Position numbers and translations under genes: made by a program. A DNA stretch of 64,000 bases from NCBI GenBank assembly GCA_001179505.1, contig CDMY01000452.1:1-64000 (forward strand). Reading direction: 5' to 3'. The notes beneath the pieces were generated by a model. It did not search any database and was not told the origin of the DNA. It was given only the letters and a program-made list of their open reading frames with translations. Below are positions 45,897-58,440 of this stretch, one piece after another. The stretch's first letter is position 1. The number at the start of each line of letters is the position of its first letter. The stretch is from Vitrella brassicaformis. Lineage: Eukaryota; Sar; Vitrellaceae.

Positions 45897-46396
45897 TGAT
45901 GGACAGACCGGCACACACGGACGGCCGGGAGGGTGGATGCCCACAGACTGCCCGCAGTAGTGGATGGATGGATGGATGGACGCATGCGCATTTTGTCTGT
46001 CTGCGTGGGTATATCACTAACATATACAGTGTGTATGCAATCAATCGATCGATCATGCAGTCTGTTTGTCGGTATGTATGGTGTGGTATGGGTGGGTATG
46101 ACGCATGACTGACTATAGAGGTTGGTTGGCTAGACGGCCGTGTGTGTGCAGACTGACACTTCTTCTGTGTGTAACTGGGCGGGCCGGGGAGTGGGTGGGC
46201 GAGCGGTCGGGGGCCCATGCATGGATGGATGGATGGACGCGCGAAGGACAACCTAGCGCAGGCTGTCTAGTCTCGTTTTGTCCGTCGTTTCGATCGAACG
46301 AGAGACCCATCATGGTCCTTCACGTACCCTGCTTATGGACATGGACCAACTCAAGGCTGTGTTCGACGCACTAAAGCTACACAACACAAGAAAAAG
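45897..46396. other. Intergenic between convergent genes
   Basis: No gene seen. Contains GGAT runs (near 45961 and 46221) and a short GATC/ATCG palindromic cluster near 46040. Confidence 0.55.
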
Positions 46397-48202
46397 CTAG
46401 CTAGCAAAAGCAGCAGCTCGTTGCGCACTCGAGTGGGGCTGCCGACACCTGACACAAGACACACACATTACACACACACGGGGGCTGTGGGCCCTGTGTG
46501 TGCCGGCTGCCAGCCAGTGGATTGCATTGCGTACGTGTGTTCGGGGCAGAGTTTGTCTTCGGTCGGCATCGGGGCCATCCACTTCTCAAAACACTCCTGA
46601 CACACAACCTGACACACACACAGACGACACGCAGAAACGTATTGCTCTTTCTCTCTGTCCCATGCAACCGTGTAAGCCTTCTGACTCACTTTATGTCCGC
46701 AGGGCAGCAGGATGATGTCTGGCGGCTTCTCTAAGCACAGCTGGCACTTGCTCTCTCCCAGCCAAACACCGCCACCCACACCACTGCTGCCACTGGACGA
46801 TGGCGCAGCACATGGGCCATTTGCCTGTGCCGAGCTGCTGCTGCTACTAGCACTGGCAGCTGCTGCTGCTGGTGGTGGTAACGCGCTGGCGTCATCCACG
46901 GTGAGAGAGAAGGGCATGCAGGGGACGGTGGCGTGGAAGGGGACAGCTGCTGCTGCAGACGAGGATGGTGCGGATGGTTGGCTGGGCTGCTGCAGCTGGA
47001 TCTGTCGCTCGATGGCGGCCTGGTGCACTAGGGCGAGGTCGTCGAGCAAGCGACGCACCGACGGCAAATCGAGAGACGACACGCCTTCAGCACTGAGACG
47101 ACTGCACCACACACAGCAGCAGACATGTCCACAGCTGCTTCCGGGGTGTGTGTGTGGTGACCTGTGTGGTGGCTGTGCCGATGACAGCTGCTGCTTGAGC
47201 ACTAGGTTCTCCCGTCTCAGCGGCGCCTCCGCCTCGCGCAGCCGACGCAGCTCGCCGTCTCTCTCCTGATCTACACGCGCTGACCTGCACACACACATCA
47301 ACACACACATGTCATAAGATCAGCAGCATCTGTCGGAGGATGGCCTCCTTCTCTCTGTCTGCTTGGCTGGCTGGCTGACCTGATTCGTTCTTCCCTCAGT
47401 CGTTGCCTCAGCTGATCCCTCTCGCGCGTCACGTCGGCCAGGGCCCTCTCAACCGCCACACGCATCTCTGTCTGCTGCTCGATGGCCGTCCGGTGCTGCG
47501 CCCTCAGTTCCAAAATGGCCGACCGGTGCTCGCCACGCAGTCGGTCCAGCTCCTCTCTGTGCTGCTTGGTGATGGTGTCCATGTGTGTCTTGGCGGCCTT
47601 GTCGGCCTCCTCCCGCACCAACTGGCTCACTCGACGCACACGGTCGTCGGCACTGCACACACAGACACCAGACAGACAGACAGACAGACAGGGGGGGGTT
47701 CTTCATTGTGTGTGTGTGGCGAGTTGGGTTTACGTCTTTTGTGTCTGTTTGATTTGTTTGTCTTTGTCTTTGAGGATGTCCTCGAGAGTGCTGCGCTGCG
47801 CGTCGGCGGCCTTCCTCTCCTTCTCAGCCATCTCCCGCGACGCAGCCAACTCAACGGTCAACCTACACACCGACGCACACATCCACACAACACACATAAG
47901 AGATGTCCACGTGTGTATCCGTGCGTGTGACGTGATGGACATGGTGTGACTTGAGCACCCACCCGTTGATATCGTCTCTGGCTCGTCTGATGCTCTCGTT
48001 GAACTGGTCCTTCTGCTTTTTGTTGGCGTCAAGCGCCCTCCTGAGCTGCTCCTTCAGCTGCTCAAGCTGCGTCGTACGGGCATCGTGGGCCTCTCCAGCT
48101 GTGCTGCCTGACGGCTTGTGCTGCGCTCGTGTCGGCGATGATGACTTGGCGGACCGGCAGGAGTCACCCGTCGGGCTGGCCGAGCGACCCACACTGTGAC
48201 AC

Positions 48203-48242
<40 letters not shown>

Positions 48243-50746
48243 GCCATCTCTCTCTAGGTGCATCTGTCTGTGACTCTCTGACATGAGTGTGAAGACGGGA
48301 AGGAAGCTGTGTTTGTTGGCTGCCAGAAAGGGGTCAATGGGTGGCCGCCCCGGCGCCTTCTTGAACATGCCCTCGCGCCGCTCACGCACGGCCGCCTTGT
48401 GCGCATCCGACGTGTCTGCAGAGCGCTCCCACATGGCCAGCAACTCGGCGTCCGACAGGTCCTCGGCGGCCCCGCTCTCATCACCACCACCACCAGCGGG
48501 ACTGCCGGCACTCAGGGGCTCGTTCAGCCATGAGGCGGATGGGGCGGCCAGGAGGTCGGATATGACGCGAGAGACCGCCGCTTGGAAGCCGTTGGCGGCC
48601 ACGCGGATCTCCTAAGTATCCACACACACACACACAGACAGACAGACAGAGAGAGGTGCCGATGAGGCCTGCAAGATTCTTACACTGTTCTCTCTGCTAA
48701 AGTCGGCAGCATTGAGGGATATCAGCTTCAAATCCAAACACAGAGACGGCCAGGTCTCGTACACACCAAACTCTACACGCGACTGCACCACAAACACACA
48801 TGAGTGTGTGTGTGTGTGTGTATGGCTATCAATCAGCACACACCTGTATGTGTGTGAGGTCCGGTGTGCGCGGGAAGCTGTCGTGGAATGCGGGCAGCGG
48901 GCACTTGACGCGAAAAGGGCGTGAGCAGGGCGACGCCAGCAGCCGATCCACCACCTTGCGCATCCACCACCTTGCGCATCAGCTCCCCGTGGGGCACAAC
49001 CGCACTGCAGCCACATCAGGTCAGTCAGTGGCAAGGCTGGCACCGTACCCATGTGTGTGCCTTCACCCACTCACCTCGCCATGCTGCACGCCGTGTATTC
49101 GTTTCGTCTGGATGAGTTCCAGAGGTCGATGAGCTCGCCCATGGACAGGTCGCCGCGCGTATCGACGGCATCCTCGTCGACATTGAGCACGGTCTTGCTG
49201 ACCCTATCAGCGTCTGGACCAAGCAGCTCCTCGTCTACCGGGTCAATGAGTGGCCGATGCCGGCGGACTAGGCGGATGGCGACGGCAGACAGCTCCGTGG
49301 CAGCCACGGAAACCTCCTGTGCGACCACGAGAGGAGAGGAGAGGAGAGGAGAGGGGAGGGGGGTGTGGGGCGGACATCATGGCGTGTGGTCCGTACCGAG
49401 CCCGGCCTGGTGAACCTGCTCGCATTTCTGGCCATCTCGATCACATAAATGGCCCACTGGATCCAGTGGTTGCAGGACTGATACACACACGTAAGGACAC
49501 GACAGCACGTGTCCGTCGGGTGGGTCTGGTGCCTCTCTCTTTCTCACCAGCTTCAGGAGCTCAGGGACCACCTTGTTTTCAAGCTCCTGGATGGAGGAGG
49601 GAGACCTCCCACTGCTTGAGCGTGGTAGATCGATGAGATAAGTGACAGCCTCGCTACAGATCCGGGCGTAGTCCGGGTGGGGACATGGCACGCGGAATGG
49701 GCGAGAGGAAGGGTGACGCCGCAGTGCGGCAGTGGCGGCCAGCATGTCATCCTTCAGCCGCTTCTCATCTGTTGACATTGCAGCTGCCGGCGACCTCGGC
49801 GTACTGCACACATGGACAGCAGCAGACGACATTATCGTGACGCTCGACTTGCCGCCTGTTGCCCTCCGCTCACCTGTTGGTGTCTGTGGGGCCCCTGGTA
49901 GTGGCGGCTCCGAGTTCCTTCTGCATTAGCTGCTGGCCTTTGCTGAGCTCACTGACGAAGTTCGTGTGCCACTGGGGCAGCCACTCGACACGCACATGCC
50001 GCAGCGGACCCAACGCAAACACCGCCGACGGATCACTGCACACACACAGAGCACATGACACCCGTACTACCCAGTGGCTGAGATGCCCATTCTGTTGGGT
50101 GACCTTTGCAGCGCTGTGCGGTGGTCCATGAAGAACTTCTTGACGGCCCGCAGGTAGGTCTCCCGCTCCTGGGCCCCATCGCACTCACTCGACTCGACAC
50201 AGCCGACACCCTCGCCCTCTCCCTGCCCTCTGTGCTGCTGCAGGAATGCCCGCACGACGGCCAGCGTCTCACTGGAGGGCTCTTTGTCGCCCTCTCTACC
50301 CGACGTGACGGTGGCGATGTCGGGGAAGGCCTCATGGATGGACTCGACTGAAACGGTGGGTGCGGCTGTGATGGGCGGGGTTGAAGGCTGAGGAGATCTC
50401 TGTTTGGGCTTGGGAGTGGCCGGCTTCGACTTGGGCGGCGACTTGGTCTTGTCCTTGTCGGTGAAGATGCCACGGAAGATGCTGCTGGGGACAGCAGGTG
50501 GGGAGTGAGAAGCGCTGGGGAAAGCCATGACCAACGGAGATGCATTGGGTTGAGATGATTCATTTGCTTCCTTCCTCTGTGCTCTTTTCCTTACTTTTCG
50601 CTCCTGAACCAGTCGAGCACAGAGAGAGAGCCCTGGTCCTGACCCTCTGGGTGTTGCTGTTGCTGCCCATCGTTCCCTTCTTCAGCAGAGGCCGGCTTGT
50701 TGCGCGAATCGTCACTCGTGGTGCTTGATCTTGGCTGATTTTCCAT
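46397..50746 (-). CDS. Coiled-coil protein with C-terminal RING finger
   Basis: The start MENQPRSSTT (50746) gives exon 1, 50746-50595, ending SVLDWFRSE; exon 2 continues with IFRGIFTDKDK. Middle exons encode helical segments: AVKKFFMDHRTAL, VRVEWLPQWHTNFVSEL, DYARICSEAVTYLIDL, NHWIQWAIYVIEMARN, SMGELIDLWNSSRR, and FQAAVSRVISDLLA. Then a long coiled coil (about 48190-47160, for example QLEQLKEQLRRALD) and a Ser/Ala-rich linker. The RING is CQLCLEKPPDIILLPCGHK joined to VVCQECFEKW and LCPEHTCR, a C3HC4-like pattern typical of E3 ubiquitin ligases. The exon starting near 48613 has no ATG but has a splice acceptor, which argues for one gene rather than two. The joins in the middle are approximate. 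Confidence 0.75.
48208..48240. repeat. (GA)n microsatellite
   Basis: An uninterrupted GA dinucleotide run of about 33 bases inside an intron of the RING gene; in the sense direction it is a (TC)n run downstream of the donor. Confidence 0.95.
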
Positions 50747-50874
50747 ACCTGGGGTGTCCTTTGATAGAAGGAAGTGTCTGCCTGCAGAGATAATGAGTCG
50801 GGGCTTCGTAGCTCGCCTCCCCTCCGCCTTTTCAAGCTCGCACGAGGCGGAGGAGTTACCGGAAACGATCCGCG
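50747..50874. promoter_or_regulatory. Divergent promoter region, RING/MGDG synthase
   Basis: 128 bases between the start codons of the RING gene (minus) and the MGDG synthase gene (plus). No named motif seen; a shared promoter is inferred. Confidence 0.4.
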
Positions 50875-51674
50875 ATGCTTGTAGGTCTGCTGATATCTGC
50901 GCTTTCATCTTTCACTGCCATCCATCCGGCATCTTCGTCGGAGCTCTCTTGCCATCGACACGCAGTCACTGAGGCAAGCAGTCGCGCACACGTGATGAAT
51001 GGACACACAGCAGCAAACAGACAGACAGACACACAGGCAGGCAGCAACGCAGCAAAGGCAAGCCGCACATCTTGATCAATCCTCATCCGATGTCTGTCTG
51101 TCCGTCTGTCTGTCTGTATGTATGTGTGTCTGTGTTTTCTTTGTCTGCAGTTCCATCGTTTCATCCATCTCTCACCACTTCGTCGAAGGCCACTTCGGTC
51201 AACGCGAGAAGCCACAGACGATGTCCTTCATCCCGCAAGAAACACGGCCTTCCTTGCGCGACCAAGAATCCACCAAGTCGCCTCCCACCTCCTTCCCTCA
51301 TCACGGCGCGCAAGACGGCGGCAGAGCTCAACAAGGGAGCAGAGAAAGGCATGCTTGTGCCGCAACACGCGAAGGGACCCGGCTGCGTGTGAGGACGGGC
51401 AGGACAGGCGGCGGCTTACGCGCACGTCTGCTTCCAAGGGAGGGTCTGCTGCTGTCGCTGAGCCGCCTGCCGTCCCTCGTGAAGCCACTGGGGGCAAGAA
51501 GGACGTCAAGAGGGTGCTGATCGTGATGAGTGACACTGGTGGGGGGCACAAGGCGTCTGCCTTGGCGCTCAAGGACGCCTTGTGGGAGAACTACAATGAC
51601 AACGTCGATGTCAGAATCGGTACGTGTGTGGATGCGGGCAAGCGTGTGTGTGCACACAGGTCAGTAAATGTGTA

Positions 51675-51710
<36 letters not shown>

Positions 51711-52815
51711 TGACATCTGGACGGACTATGGTGTGTTTCCCTTCAACACATTCGTGCCCTCTTATCGCTTCATGTCGACCTACCCCATCACGTGGAAGCT
51801 CTTCTACGAGTGGACCAAATGGCCCAGCACTATCATGGGCGGGGAGGTGGTCGGACACGCCTTATGTGGCTCGCGCTTCCGGCAGCTGATTGAGTCCTAC
51901 AATCCCGACCTGATTGTCTCGGTGCATCCCCTGTGTCAGCACGTGATGCTGCGAGTCCTGCAAGACATCCGCCAGATGAGGAACCGAAACATCCCTTTCG
52001 TCACCGTCGTGACCGACCTGGGCGGCGCGCATCCATCATGGTTTCACCCTGGTGTGGATCTCTGCTTCGTCCCGTCGCAGCCTGTCCGCGAGATCGCCCT
52101 GCAGGAGGGCATTAAGCCCGACCAGATGCGGCAATACGGGCTGCCTATACGGCGGGGCTTCTGGCAGCAGGAGAAGCGGCCCAAAGGCGAGATACGGGAC
52201 AAGCTGGGGCTGACAAAGGGCGTCCCGACGTGCCTGGTGGTGGGCGGGGGAGAGGGGGTGGGCGGTCTCGACAAAGTGGTGGATGCTCTGGTGGCGTGTC
52301 TGGGCACCAAGCCTTTCGACAGCGAGGTGGTCGCCATCTGTGGCAAGAACGGGGCTCTCAGGAGGAGGCTCGAGCGCAAGTACTGTGACGACGCCGCAAA
52401 CGCCAACAACGGCTACCCGAGAATGCGGCCCAGAAACGTGTCTGTGAAGCCTCACGGCTTCGTGACCAACATGGAGGACTTCATGGCTGCGGCGGACTGC
52501 ATTGTCACCAAAGCCGGCCCCGGAACCATTGCAGAGTCGGCCATCCGGGGGCTGCCCATCATGCTGTCGTCCTACCTGCCTGGCCAGGAGGAGCCGAACG
52601 TGCCCTATGTGATCGATCGCGGGTTTGGCGACTACTCGTCGGTGCCGTCGCAGATAGCGCGTCGAGTGGCGTCGTGGCTGGAGGACCCCAAGAAGCTCCA
52701 AGACATGTCGGGGAAGGCGGTGGCGTCGTCGCGGCCGTCGGCCACGATAGACATAGCGACCGAGTTGGGGGAGATCCTCGCCTTGAATAAGAGAGAGAGG
52801 AAGAGGCAAAGCTGA
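50875..52815 (+). CDS. MGD1: Monogalactosyldiacylglycerol synthase (GT28)
   Basis: Exons 50875-50964, 51151-51619 and 51710-52815; 554 residues. It transfers galactose from UDP-Gal to diacylglycerol to make the main plastid membrane lipid. The GT28 start is VLIVMSDTGGGH (the glycine-rich loop of MGD synthases), followed by DIWTDYGVFPFN, HPLCQHVMLR, TVVTDLGGAHPSWFHP and the UDP-binding region KPHGFVTNMEDFMAAAD, KAGPGTIAESAIRGLP and GQEEPNVPYV. The first exon (MLVGLLISALSS) is a signal peptide, and the Arg/Ser/His-rich stretch after it looks like a transit peptide, suggesting a complex plastid. Intron 2 is 90 bases, in frame and free of stops, so its retention would insert 30 residues. Confidence 0.93.
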
Positions 52816-53515
52816 CGCGGGGAGGCGGGAGAATGGGTGGCCGGGCGGAGTGCTGTTGCTCTATGAGTGTGTGTACATACAGTATATATGGGAAGGAGAG
52901 GTTTTTCAGTCAGATGTGCTCTCATGCTGTCGTGTGACGCGTGTGGTGTAAGTAGATTGATTGGCTAAGCAAGCGGGGTGTGTAGATGCCTGTGGACGGA
53001 CGCCTTTTTGGGTGTATCGTTGGCAAAATGACGGTATGCATGATTTTTCACCCATCGCTCAGCAGGCAGCATCAGTCAGCCTCGGTCGCTATGCACGTGC
53101 GATTCCGGCGATAGGGAGGGAGTGTGTGATCGCCTGTGTGCGCTTTAGCATGTCTGCTGGGACGTATTGATGTTGCCAGTTGTCAGGTGGCAGCACAGAC
53201 GCATCGCAGGCAGACATGCAGACGCCCACATGGACGCATCCACGGTTTTGCTCCATGCGTGTCAGAGACGTGGCCCGATAATTTTTGTACTACCCCTCAC
53301 TTGCAAGATAGGCACATATATGCAACAGGATAACAGCGCAGTGGCAGCAATGCAAATGCACTCACCCAACACACCCTGTCTGTATGCCGCCCACCGGCAG
53401 ATAGCAAAGCGTCAGCCAAATGATATATAGATACCCCACCAAAACGAAAGCAAGCAATCAAGAGCAGAAGATGACGGTCCTCAAAGGCGTCGAGCAAAAA
53501 ACCAGCAAGACAAAC
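52816..53515. other. Intergenic between convergent genes
   Basis: No gene supported. AT content is somewhat higher than elsewhere (for example near 52870 and 53420). Probably the 3' UTRs and terminators of the two flanking genes. Confidence 0.55.
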
Positions 53516-56500
53516 TCATCCCGCCATCGACTGCCGTGCGCCCCTCGAGTGTTTTCGTGGCGACACGACAGCGGGCGGCATAGGCACTGGCGGCAGCACC
53601 TTCCCGGCCTTCTGAAGGCTGGCCAGGGGTGTCTCGCCCCACATGTCAGCGGCACTCGCAGGCTGTGGCTCCCCCTCTTGTCTCAGTTTTTCCTTGTAGT
53701 GTGGGAATCTCGCCAGCTGGATCTCGTTGCCGGAGCGTTTCGTCTGCGCCATCCGGAGAATGCATCGCCGACCATGTGTATGCGTGTGATTGTCTGAGTC
53801 TGTTCATTGCTCACCTCGCCGATTTGTTGGAAGATACTCGTCGCCTGTGGTGCATAACGTGCAAATGGATGACAGAAGAGACGGTGAATCCCATGTGTTT
53901 TTCAGCACACCCTACCCCACATCCACTCACCCGCGCTTGTCTCGGCGGCGTCAACCTCGAGCTTCCAGCTTCCTGACGACAAATAGGGAGCTCATCCCTA
54001 CAACGAAGTATCTCTTGTGTCACCCACCCACCGGGGCAGCAGCGGGCGGCGCTTGTGAGGGAGACACCGACCTCTCAGACGGCGTCTGGACGGCGGACGG
54101 GCCCGCCCTCGATCCCACACGCTGGTCGCTCGGTGGCGTGCGCGACGGCTCTCTCGGTGGCTGCTGCTCGAGTGACGACGGCGCGAAGCCGTTCGCTCCC
54201 ACTGCTGGACGGTCCGAATGAGAAAGAACAGGCACGAAGCCACCCTCTGTGACACGACAGAGGCTTTGAGACACACACGTTGACGCCTGTACGTTCTGTG
54301 CCTCTTTCTATATACCTTTGCTGGGTGTGACTGGTCGGGAGCTCTTGGTCGAGAGCTGGCGGGAGAGGTGGTGCAGCTCTGACTCGGCCTGGCAGAGGAA
54401 AGAGCGCACCTGTCAAGTGCCTCCTTGCTGACTTGTTGCTACGGCTGACTGACTGACCCTTCTGCGTGCGTTGCTGGTGTCGCTGAACTGCACCAGGACC
54501 TGACGCAGCTGACCCTGCATCCGACTGAACTCGGCATGGACATTTGCGCATTAGAACATAAGTGCATGCCCGCACACGCACATGGCCAGTCTTGCGTACC
54601 CGTATTCATCTCTCTTTTCGTCCATGTCTGTCCGCAGGTTGGCCAGCTCGTCAGCCACGGGCCCCTTGAGGTGGGCGACCTCTCGTCTGAGGACCTCGAT
54701 GTCTTGCTCAAGGAAGCTGCCCCATACACACACACAGGGAGAGAGAGACTCCATGTGGGTGTGCGTGTGAGGTCTCTCTGAGTGCCGACCTGTGTTTGCC
54801 GGTGACTTGTGCCTTGACGGCTTCCAGCTCCCGGGCAAATGCGTCGTTTCTCTCGTCTGCTGATGTCGATCTGGTGTCGATTTGCTTCTGCAGCTGGGCT
54901 AGACGGCGCTTCATGAACTCAGTGGCCTGGTGGATGAGACACGGGAGCTTTGCTCTTGCAATGTCTCCATGAATCAAAGTCCGTGCTGTAGATATGCATA
55001 CCTCTTGTATGGCCTCCATTGCCGTCTGTCGCTTGGAACTCTCGGCCGCAAACTCCTCCATCTGGGCTGCACGCACAGGGGAACAGACCACATCCATGCA
55101 GATCCACGGAGGTGCCCAATTGCGTTGCTGGCTCACCGACTGACGTCTCGCTGATTTCTGAGACCTTGTCACGCATGATCGACAGCTGAGAGTCGTGGTC
55201 CTCCGACTTGCGCTCAAGACACTGAACCACACAACACACCGACCCTGTTTGTCCGCGCGTCTATCGTGATAAGAAGATGCCTTTGCTTGCCTCTATCCGT
55301 TGCGCCAGCTGGTTCACTTGCGCCTGCGTGTCTCCCAGCCTCCTGTCGACGCCCTTGATCGCGTCATGCAGCGCACTGCAAACACAAGCAACCAATCACG
55401 GATCCTCTTGCCGTGTGTGTGTGTGTGTGTGTGTGCATCTACATTTCTTCCCGTCCCATCTGTGTCCGTATTTACTGTATGTCCATGGCCATTGTCTCCA
55501 CCAGGTGCTCCAAGTGTGTCAGCCGATCGATGACCGTGTGGGGCTTTCCGTGGCTCACACGCGTCACACGCGACTCGCGCTGCGACGGCAGCTTGGTGCC
55601 ACGATGGTGGGCTCCCTTGGCCACCAGCAGCGCCCGTCTCGACCGCGGTGGATGCGGTTGAAGCAGGGAGGATGATGGGGGGCCTTGTGGGGACGACAGT
55701 GGGGGCGGTGTGGATATGGAGAGGGGAGTGGACGATGGGAGCGGTGTAGAGATGGTGTGGTGGCGGATGTCCTGGCCGCCAGTGCGTCGCGGGAGCAGGG
55801 TGGAGGTGGTGTCTTGGACGTCGTGCAGGAGCCTTCGTGCGGTGTCTTCGTCGATCCCAAGTAGCTCCCACATGACCCGCTGAGCCTTGGTGTTGTTGTC
55901 AAACTGCTCCTGGACGCGTTTGCTTTCCTCGGCCATCTTACGCAGCAGCTCTGACGCACACGTGCATGCGTCTCCGTGTACTTCTACACTTGTATGTGTG
56001 TGTCTCCCTTTGTTTGTGCGTGCGTACCTTCCTTCATTGAGTCGATGATGACTGAGTGGAGAGAGCCCGTCTTGTCGACAGACGATAGCAGCCGCTCCAT
56101 GTCCGTCTTCAGAGACACGATCTCCGTGTGGTCCACCTGATCGTACAAAGCAAGCTTCGCATCGGTCCGCTGTCAATGTTCTTTTCTTGCCTTTGATCTC
56201 AGAGCAAGGTCGACGGCGACCACGTCAGCCTGCATACACGTAGACAAACCTGAACATATAAATCTTTGAGGCCCCAATGCTTCCACCCACCTTTTTGCTG
56301 AGCTCCAAATCGAGGCTATCGCGTCTCCCGCTGAACACTGTCGTAGCGGCCTGCATGGGCAATGCACACCACCGACAAACGAAGGGATAGATGTTCGTCT
56401 GTGTCCTCTGCAGCGAGACCCCAATTTCCCCACCGTTTCAATCATGGTTCTCATTTTCTGCACATCTTTGGCCAGGTCCTGCGAGTCCCTGCTTCTTGTG

Positions 56501-56888
56501 TGCCCTGCCAGGCGCCCCTCGATCCCCTTGACGGCCGTCAGGGGGGCATAGGTGGTCTTGCAGGTCTCGTCGAAGCCCTCCAGCTTGACCTCCATGCGGC
56601 CCTCGATGTCCATCTTGAGCTGTGTGAGCCACGTCCGGACGACATCGGCGTAGGCCATGCTGCCCAGCTCCCTCTCGAGTGTGTGCAGCACCTTCTGCTG
56701 ACGCCGGCAGATGTCATACAGCTCACTCGACTGACAGGGAAAAGATAAGTGGGCTTGATGACAAGGATGTGGTGTCCTTCCTGTACTCTTTAATGACTGA
56801 CCTCTTTTTCGAGTTTGTTGATTCGGTCGTTGATCATTATGCTGTCGATAATGCGTGTCGGAGCACGGTTTGTGACGATCCCAGCCAT
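53516..56888 (-). CDS. Long coiled-coil protein, unidentified
   Basis: Exon 1 (56888-56802) starts MAGIVTNRAPTRIID and splices in phase 0 to an exon from 56730 with ELYDICRRQQKVLHTLEREL. Further exons encode heptad-rich helices: KDVQKMRTMIE, DHTEIVSLKTDMERLL, KRVQEQFDNNTKAQRVMWELL, GDTQAQVNQLAQRIE, DSQLSIMRDKVSEI, KRRLAQLQKQIDT, DIEVLRREVAHL, LRTDMDEKRDEYG and SELHHLSRQLS. A Pro/Ser/Thr-rich linker (about 55760-55600) and a Pro/Ser-rich C-terminal region interrupt the coil; the end is SRGARQSMAG. More than ten short introns. Cytoskeletal or basal-body function would be in keeping with such proteins, but no domain proves it. Confidence 0.7.
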
Positions 56889-57039
56889 GATGGTGCGTGA
56901 TTGTTGCAGTGACAGAGCAACAGTGTTGCAATGTCGGTGTCGGAAAGCTCTTCTGTGAAGCCAATCGGGTTGCCCTTGCTCCCACGGAGAGAAGACCTCT
57001 TCGGACCGGAGATTTCAAATCGGGGGGAAGAGCTGACCG

Positions 57040-57657
57040 ATGGGCCCCGAAACGATCGCGGCCACTTCGCGGCCCCAAAAGAAGGCAGAGAAGGTGGCGA
57101 AAAATCCCGTCATGGCTGGACCTTTGAAGGTCGCGTGGGTGAACGGGGATCTCGTTACATCGTCGAGACTTCTCAAGAGGATCTTCTGCTGCTGTCCGAG
57201 AAGCCTGCGGCGTGCGAACGTGCGTGCGAGAAGGGAGCGGTTGCTTGGTGGGACTAAGCGAATCCCATCAGTCAGGCGTCATCAGAGGACAGCTCAAGGA
57301 GCAGGACGGCCCATTGAGAACGTCTGTGTTACACTGTATTGGAATCTCTCTCTCCGTCTTCAGCCTCGTAGCTGGTGTGTCGGGAGTCGCACATGCTGCT
57401 GCGGGAGTCAGCGCTGCGGTGCAAAAGTTTCGCACGCCACAGCCGCCGCAGACACAGGTAACTGAATCGAGGAGTGGGTGCGATAAGCCAATGGGTGATC
57501 TCACGTGTGCCTATTGACTGTAATTTTTCAGGACACAGGAGTACAAGTCCCACCTCGGTAGACATCGACCTTGTCGGTTCTGTCCATGTTCCAAGCGATA
57601 GAGAATCAAGTCACTTCGGTTCGGACAGAAAGGCAATCAGCGGTGCTGCCCTGGTGA
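57040..57657 (+). CDS. Doubtful small gene, divergent from coiled-coil gene
   Basis: A frame starting MGPETIAATSR runs to a donor at about 57460 (acacag then gtaactg). It joins in phase 1 to an exon from about 57532 (after a T-rich acceptor) that reads SVDIDLVGSVHVPSDR and ends at a donor near 57657. The phase match and good splice sites are in favour. Basic, Cys/Arg-rich composition, overlapping alternative frames of similar length and the absence of any homologue are against. The 3' part was not found. Confidence 0.3.
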
Positions 57658-57692
57658 GTAGGTGATTTGTACCGAGTAGGCAGCGCGTGATG

Positions 57693-57770
57693 GACGTCTT
57701 CATGTCGCATATTAGCAGCCTGTCTGATGTGAAAAGATCCCTTCTGCACTAATATGCGATGAAAGACGTC
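57693..57770. repeat. Hairpin with about 22-bp stem
   Basis: 57693-57715 and 57749-57770 are near-perfect reverse complements: gacgtctt...cgcatattag pairs with ctaatatgcg...aagacgtc, with one or two small bulges. The loop is about 33 bases. No other repeat structure surrounds it. Confidence 0.85.
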
Positions 57771-58409
57771 GACTTAAATTGGTGCCGGCCGTTGTTGTCT
57801 TGTTGAATGACAGATGTGTGCCGCTCAGATCTCGTCGTTTCGCTATCACATGCATACATATCCGTATTGATCCGCACACCGCTGCAAGATCGCATCATCT
57901 CACCTACACATACCCACGCTCTCACACGTACGTATACATCCCCGCACACGACGGACCAACAAACTCTCGCGTGTGCTCACACGCACACTCGTGTAGACAC
58001 TCGTACTCACGAGTCACGACACCTTCACTTCGCGCACACACGCCCAACACGCCCACTCATTAACGCTCAGTGGATCACCGGGTGCATCAAGTTGGTAGTC
58101 GTCACAAACCCGACCATAGAACGGCCAACCAACAACCGACATGGATGCAGGGACACACAGGTACGCATTGGCAACACAGACGGACAGGCTGACAGACAGA
58201 ATCAGGGCTTCTCTATGGTGTTGCGGGAAAAAGCCAGACGTTCCACCGTGAGTGACCCTCTCGGTCAGTACTACGTGTGTGTAATTTCACTCATACTAGG
58301 TCCACTGAGCAGGTCCGGACAGTACGTACGTCCACATACGTGGCTGCAGCCATCCAACTGGCTGCATACGTCCACGTGCAGACCAACTGACGACGGACAG
58401 ACATCACAG

Positions 58410-58440
<31 letters not shown>

